Origin: Welwitschia mirabilis
Lineage: Eukaryota; Gnetophyta; Gnetopsida; Welwitschiales
Assembly (NCBI GenBank): GCA_051453625.1
Contig: JBOZIK010000001.1
Coordinates: forward strand, 139,682,445 to 139,746,444
Length of the DNA: 64,000 nt
Direction of reading: 5' to 3'
The notes under the pieces are model-generated. The model ran no database searches. It worked only from the letters and a program-made list of their open reading frames with translations, and was not told the DNA's origin. Shown here in pieces: positions 60,343 to 64,000 of this stretch (its first letter is position 1; each line of letters opens with the position of its first letter). Made by a program: the position numbers and the translations under genes.

Positions 60343-63209
60343 TATTGATGGCCTATATTTGCACTTCAAAAAGGATCAATGCTAGAAATAATAGAATTGT
60401 AATTAGGATTAATAAAGGATGATTTAACCAATGAATGTTGTATTCTAGAGAGCATAAAGCAACATACTAATTAAGCATATTATTAAGAAAGAATAATCAT
60501 TGAAATTTTAGTAAAATCTCTTTAAAGTATTTTGTATCTTATTATGTAAAAAGGAAAAAGGACAATGCCACTATCTATGAATGAAATGTAAAATGAATGA
60601 GAAATGAGAAATGAAAGCCTATGATAATCAATTTTTGAGTTGTTGTCATCCAAACTCAGCCCTAATAACATGTATTAAATTAGAATTAATCTAAAAAAGG
60701 TATTAATCAAATACAAGATAAGCCATAAGAGAAATAAGATGGTTTATAATAAGAAGACATTTTATTCAATAATTTTCAATGTCTTACAAATACCTCATCT
60801 AGGCACCGACTCCTCAATGATAGAAACACAGCCTAATTAGCAAGAACAATATCTTCTAATGTTAAAATGAACTTGTGATACCTTTAGATGCCTTTGTCAC
60901 CAATCCTCCAATGCTAAGAAATGCCTACGTAAGGCCAAATGGGAATTTTTATAGCTTTACTCAGGTGGTTATGAGTCTAGCTAGTACAAGAAAAGAGGCA
61001 TCGTTATTAGTTAAGAAGGAGTTAGTGAGCTATTGTACTCACTATTGTCATTGTGATGACCATCAACATGAAATTCCTTCATCATCCAATCACAGGCTAT
61101 TATGTTAAGAGATCATTAACATTTGAATTCAAACTATAATGAATAGATCGTCCCCTATGTCATGTGGACAACATTGTTTCTAGAACATTACATCTTACAT
61201 ATTTCACTCCCTCTACCTCCTTAATCTCATGATTTCACCTTTTAGTAAAGTGAAAAGCATATATTGCATTCTCAGTGATCTTTCATGTTGTCGAGTAAGA
61301 AGGTTGAGATCCCTGTGGAAACAGTTTTAATTGTAGTAATGAAACTAATTGTGCTTTAGTTAACCCTGTAGTGCTTGACATGTTAATTTAAGTAACAACA
61401 AGCATATACACAATTTTAGTCTTATAGGAATAGGCTTATGATTCTTCTAAAGCATGTGGAAAGGTAGCTCGGACTTATGGCACTACATATCTATCATGGA
61501 AATAGCTAACATGACAAGGGTTGACAAGAAAGGAAAGGGGTGGAACAAACTTCCTAGCCCCTCCATATTCTAAATGCTTTCCCTCCATTCTTACTTTCTG
61601 ACTGGAGCTCACTCAACTACCCAATGAAATGGATGCTATTCGCTGGAAGTTCTAATACAGTCTTGTATGTAGGTAGTTCAAACACATGGGCCCTTAACCT
61701 ATATAATGTTTTTGTATTTGCGAGGTGTGTTGGGTAGCCATGAGCCATTACCAATAAGAAAAGAAAGGGAAAAAGGAAGGATACTTCATTCCTATGCCTA
61801 CACCCTGCTACTGGTCTAGACTATAGATTTCTAGGACTTCTCTGTATAATCCCATACTTGCACATACACGACATGGATGCATAGAGGTACCACCGCATTA
61901 CAACCTCGTTAATGCCAGTGTATGAAGCCAAATGCACTGCGTGAGTCCTGGATAACTGATGAATAACTCTACCCTATACATTGGAATAATGAAGGAATTA
62001 TTCACTCTTATTTTAGTGTCACATTCTTAGACCTCGGTTGTTATTCCTGGTGACCTCCCTCTAGAGGACAGGATAACCATGCAATGCATCTAGTGTCTTT
62101 CCAATGTTCATAATCCTACACGTATATGCTATGCTTGTAAATTCATCTTGAGTATGGATGATTGGGAAGGATTGATACATAGAGAAATTTTAATACTTTA
62201 AGTATGATACAATAGAGCAATTAACTAGAATGTACGGAGGGAAAAATGAATGTTCTTTGCCTGCCTCTACTCGATGTCATTAGAGGTTTATATGGTGGTG
62301 AAAGCAAGGAGGCAATCTCATAACTTATATATACAATAATGTCACTTATTGGGAAACTAATCCTATAAAATCCCTATCCTACATATTTAAACTGTTATGT
62401 AAGAAACCCACTTACTAATGGACACATGCATTCTAGGGTAAAGCAGAAACTGCACTTCCTCCTCATCATCAAAAACTAACTATCATATTGAGCTTGGCTA
62501 TCATTGAAGGGCTATGCTTTAGAGAAACCATTCCCTACCTTGTAACTTCACCTATAACTTTATACATGATTAGAACAAGACTAAGGAACATGATGCACTA
62601 CCTAGAGAATGACACGGATCCGATGCCTAGATACCCAGAACCAGTGCTATCTGCACCTGGAATATGAGACTCCGCAAATCACATAGAAATTACATTATCT
62701 CGATACAACATAATGTGAGTGAGCATATATGTGTTGATAAAGGGTGTTCCACTATCAATAATGGAAAGGGAAGGGAAGGGAATAGTGTGGGTTATAGGCA
62801 TAGGTTTACTTATAGCCGGGTGATAAACTTCACTCATTAGGGCTTAGTAGCAGATCTGAGTGTATGTTGTCGATTGAGATAAGCATGACACGATAGCCAT
62901 ATTAGATTACTAAGTTAGCATTACCTATTCAGTAGCTCCATAGCCTTATTGTAATGTTATTGTAGCCAATGTTAGGGGGATGACATGTGGGACAATAATC
63001 AATTCTTTGAGTTTTTATTTCTAATCTTCACTCTAATCTTTTCATGGTTGAATTCTTACTCTTATGAATGAAAATACAGTTATTAACATCATAATTGAGG
63101 TATTGTATTACATCATGATAAAGTTCCTGAAAATAACTAAATTAAGTTCTTATTATTGCAAAACATCATTAATTACACTATTAAAATATGAGAAATTGGT
63201 ATTGCAACA
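60343..63209 (-). repeat. Left (3') LTR of E4, family F2, with an insertion
   Basis: It starts TATTGATGGCCTATATTTGC (the TGTTG start with G changed to A) and ends GGTATTGCAACA, then TAGCCCTT (polypurine complement). It aligns with the E3 and 37499 F2 LTR copies at both ends and through CATTTGAATTCAAACTATAATG. About 1.7 kb at 61170-62880 is foreign. Without it the LTR is about 1.15 kb. The bases left of 60343 are not a primer site, so this is the outer edge of E4. Confidence 0.8.
61170..62880. other. Compositionally distinct insert of about 1.7 kb in the E4 LTR
   Basis: The F2 LTR homology stops after GTGGACAACAT and resumes near GACACGATAGCCATATTAG. The DNA between is visibly less AT-rich and keeps many CpG sites (GTCGAG, CACGAC, CTGCGTGAG, CACGGATCCGATG). 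No long open frame, LTR or terminal repeat is seen, and I could not match it to a gene. Organelle DNA transferred to the nucleus, or host intergenic DNA, are both possible. Confidence 0.6.
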
Positions 63210-64000
63210 TAGCCCTTCATCTAGTGTTTTATCAGTTCCTTGGTAAACAAAGTGAAAGCGGAATTTGTAATGACAATTTAATAGGGAAGAAAAACCTCAA
63301 AATCTAATTATGATAAAATCGTTTTGCATGTTTAGGCATACTAACAATTAAAATACAGAAATCATCATGAAAGTAAGCATCATATAAATATTAACATGAG
63401 TTAAAAAACAATATGCATGAGTACATATAGACTACATTAGAAATCATGAGTACCTATGTGGAAAGGACTAGAACTCTATCTTTATATTACCATCTCTCTT
63501 ACCATCTATCTCTCCATGTGGCTCAACAATAGGCTCCTTGATGTCTGGGAAGTATTAAGAGATGTGCTCCCATAAGTTGGATGTAGTCTCATCATGATGG
63601 ACATGAATTACCTTAGAGATATACATTGAAGTATCTTATTGAGCATCTATCAACTCTTTATGGTAGCTCTACCCTTCTCCTTTATAGCTTGAACATAAGT
63701 CTTCAATTAATCAAGTCATGTGGTAGTATGAACACAAGAGTCCTCTATCTAAGAAAACAACTTGACATGAAAATCCTTCATCTGAGAAGATAGCCTCTAC
63801 TCCATACCTCCCAATAATGTTATGAGCTAATCAAGTGTTATATCTTAAATTGCCTAGGGTTATTTAAGAGGAGGTGGAGGTGGCTGAGCTATAGGGCCTT
63901 ACTAGAAGCTAGTGGAGCCACACCTAGGATCTCTATCCTTAGTCTTCTAAAGCATGAATTATTAGCTAAAATATGGACTAAATGAGGAGTATCTACTGGG
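63210..64000 (-). pseudogene. E4 3' untranslated region and partial ORF3
   Basis: It matches E3 from 45113 onward. The minus strand near 63840-63740 reads LITLLGGME, then RLSSQMKDFHVKLFS, a helix-prone tail like that of E3 ORF3, after a proline-rich PPPPP stretch near 63880. The body of ORF3, pol and gag would lie beyond the window. Stops are present. Confidence 0.55.

Noticed and set aside
1-64000. Defence, biosynthetic or other novel gene system
   Set aside because: All identifiable coding signal belongs to Ty3/gypsy or Ty1/copia relics. Nothing supports a functional non-transposon gene cluster.

Overview
This window looks like heterochromatic, repeat-filled DNA from a large plant nuclear genome. 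The evidence is very AT-rich sequence, strong CpG depletion, plant-type Ty3/gypsy elements related to the Athila/Tat group, degenerate Ty1/copia elements, and 5-bp target-site duplications. I find no intact host gene, RNA gene, CRISPR array or prokaryotic operon. Every protein-like stretch that I can identify is a retrotransposon relic with stops and frameshifts. The species cannot be named from the sequence. Eleven runs of N interrupt the assembly.

Layout. 1-2616: end of a plus-strand Ty3/gypsy copy (E0), with the integrase C-terminus, a 3' non-coding region, a polypurine tract and an LTR. 2617-5809: AT-rich DNA with nothing recognisable. 5810-45112: one LTR of another element (E3), split by two insertions: a solo LTR of family F1 (5979-8064, target duplication TAGTA) and a nested minus-strand element, E2 (8861-44882). 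E2 is itself split by a 19.4-kb minus-strand element, E1 (19603-38974, target duplication TAAGA/TAAGG). The right LTR of E1 holds a further F2 LTR insertion (37499-37793, target duplication TACTT). 45113-47150: 3' internal part of E3 with an extra ORF (ORF3). 47150-50940: unassigned. 50945-53110: plus-strand Ty1/copia pol relic. 55110-58110: minus-strand Ty1/copia pol relic. 60343-63209: left LTR of a further F2 element (E4), carrying a compositionally distinct insert of about 1.7 kb. 63210-64000: start of E4 ORF3 on the minus strand, running off the window.

Within E1 and E2 the domain order, read on the minus strand, is LTR, tRNA-Asp-like primer site, gag, protease, reverse transcriptase, RNase H, integrase. 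In E2, E3 and E4 an extra ORF then follows before the polypurine tract and LTR. Each complete element would once have made a Gag-Pol polyprotein, but all copies here appear dead.

The most unusual structures are: (1) a head-to-tail array inside E1 of a roughly 3.44-kb gag-PR-RT-RNase H' module, with the same breakpoint seen twice and one partly hidden unit predicted at a 100-N gap; (2) a separate 4.2-kb duplication of LTR plus ORF3 in E2, also joined at microhomology; (3) a palindromic GTCATC/GATGAC motif recurring in the promoter-proximal part of all the LTR families; (4) a conserved non-coding block after pol shared by E0, E1 and E2. I did not find a new defence or metabolic system.
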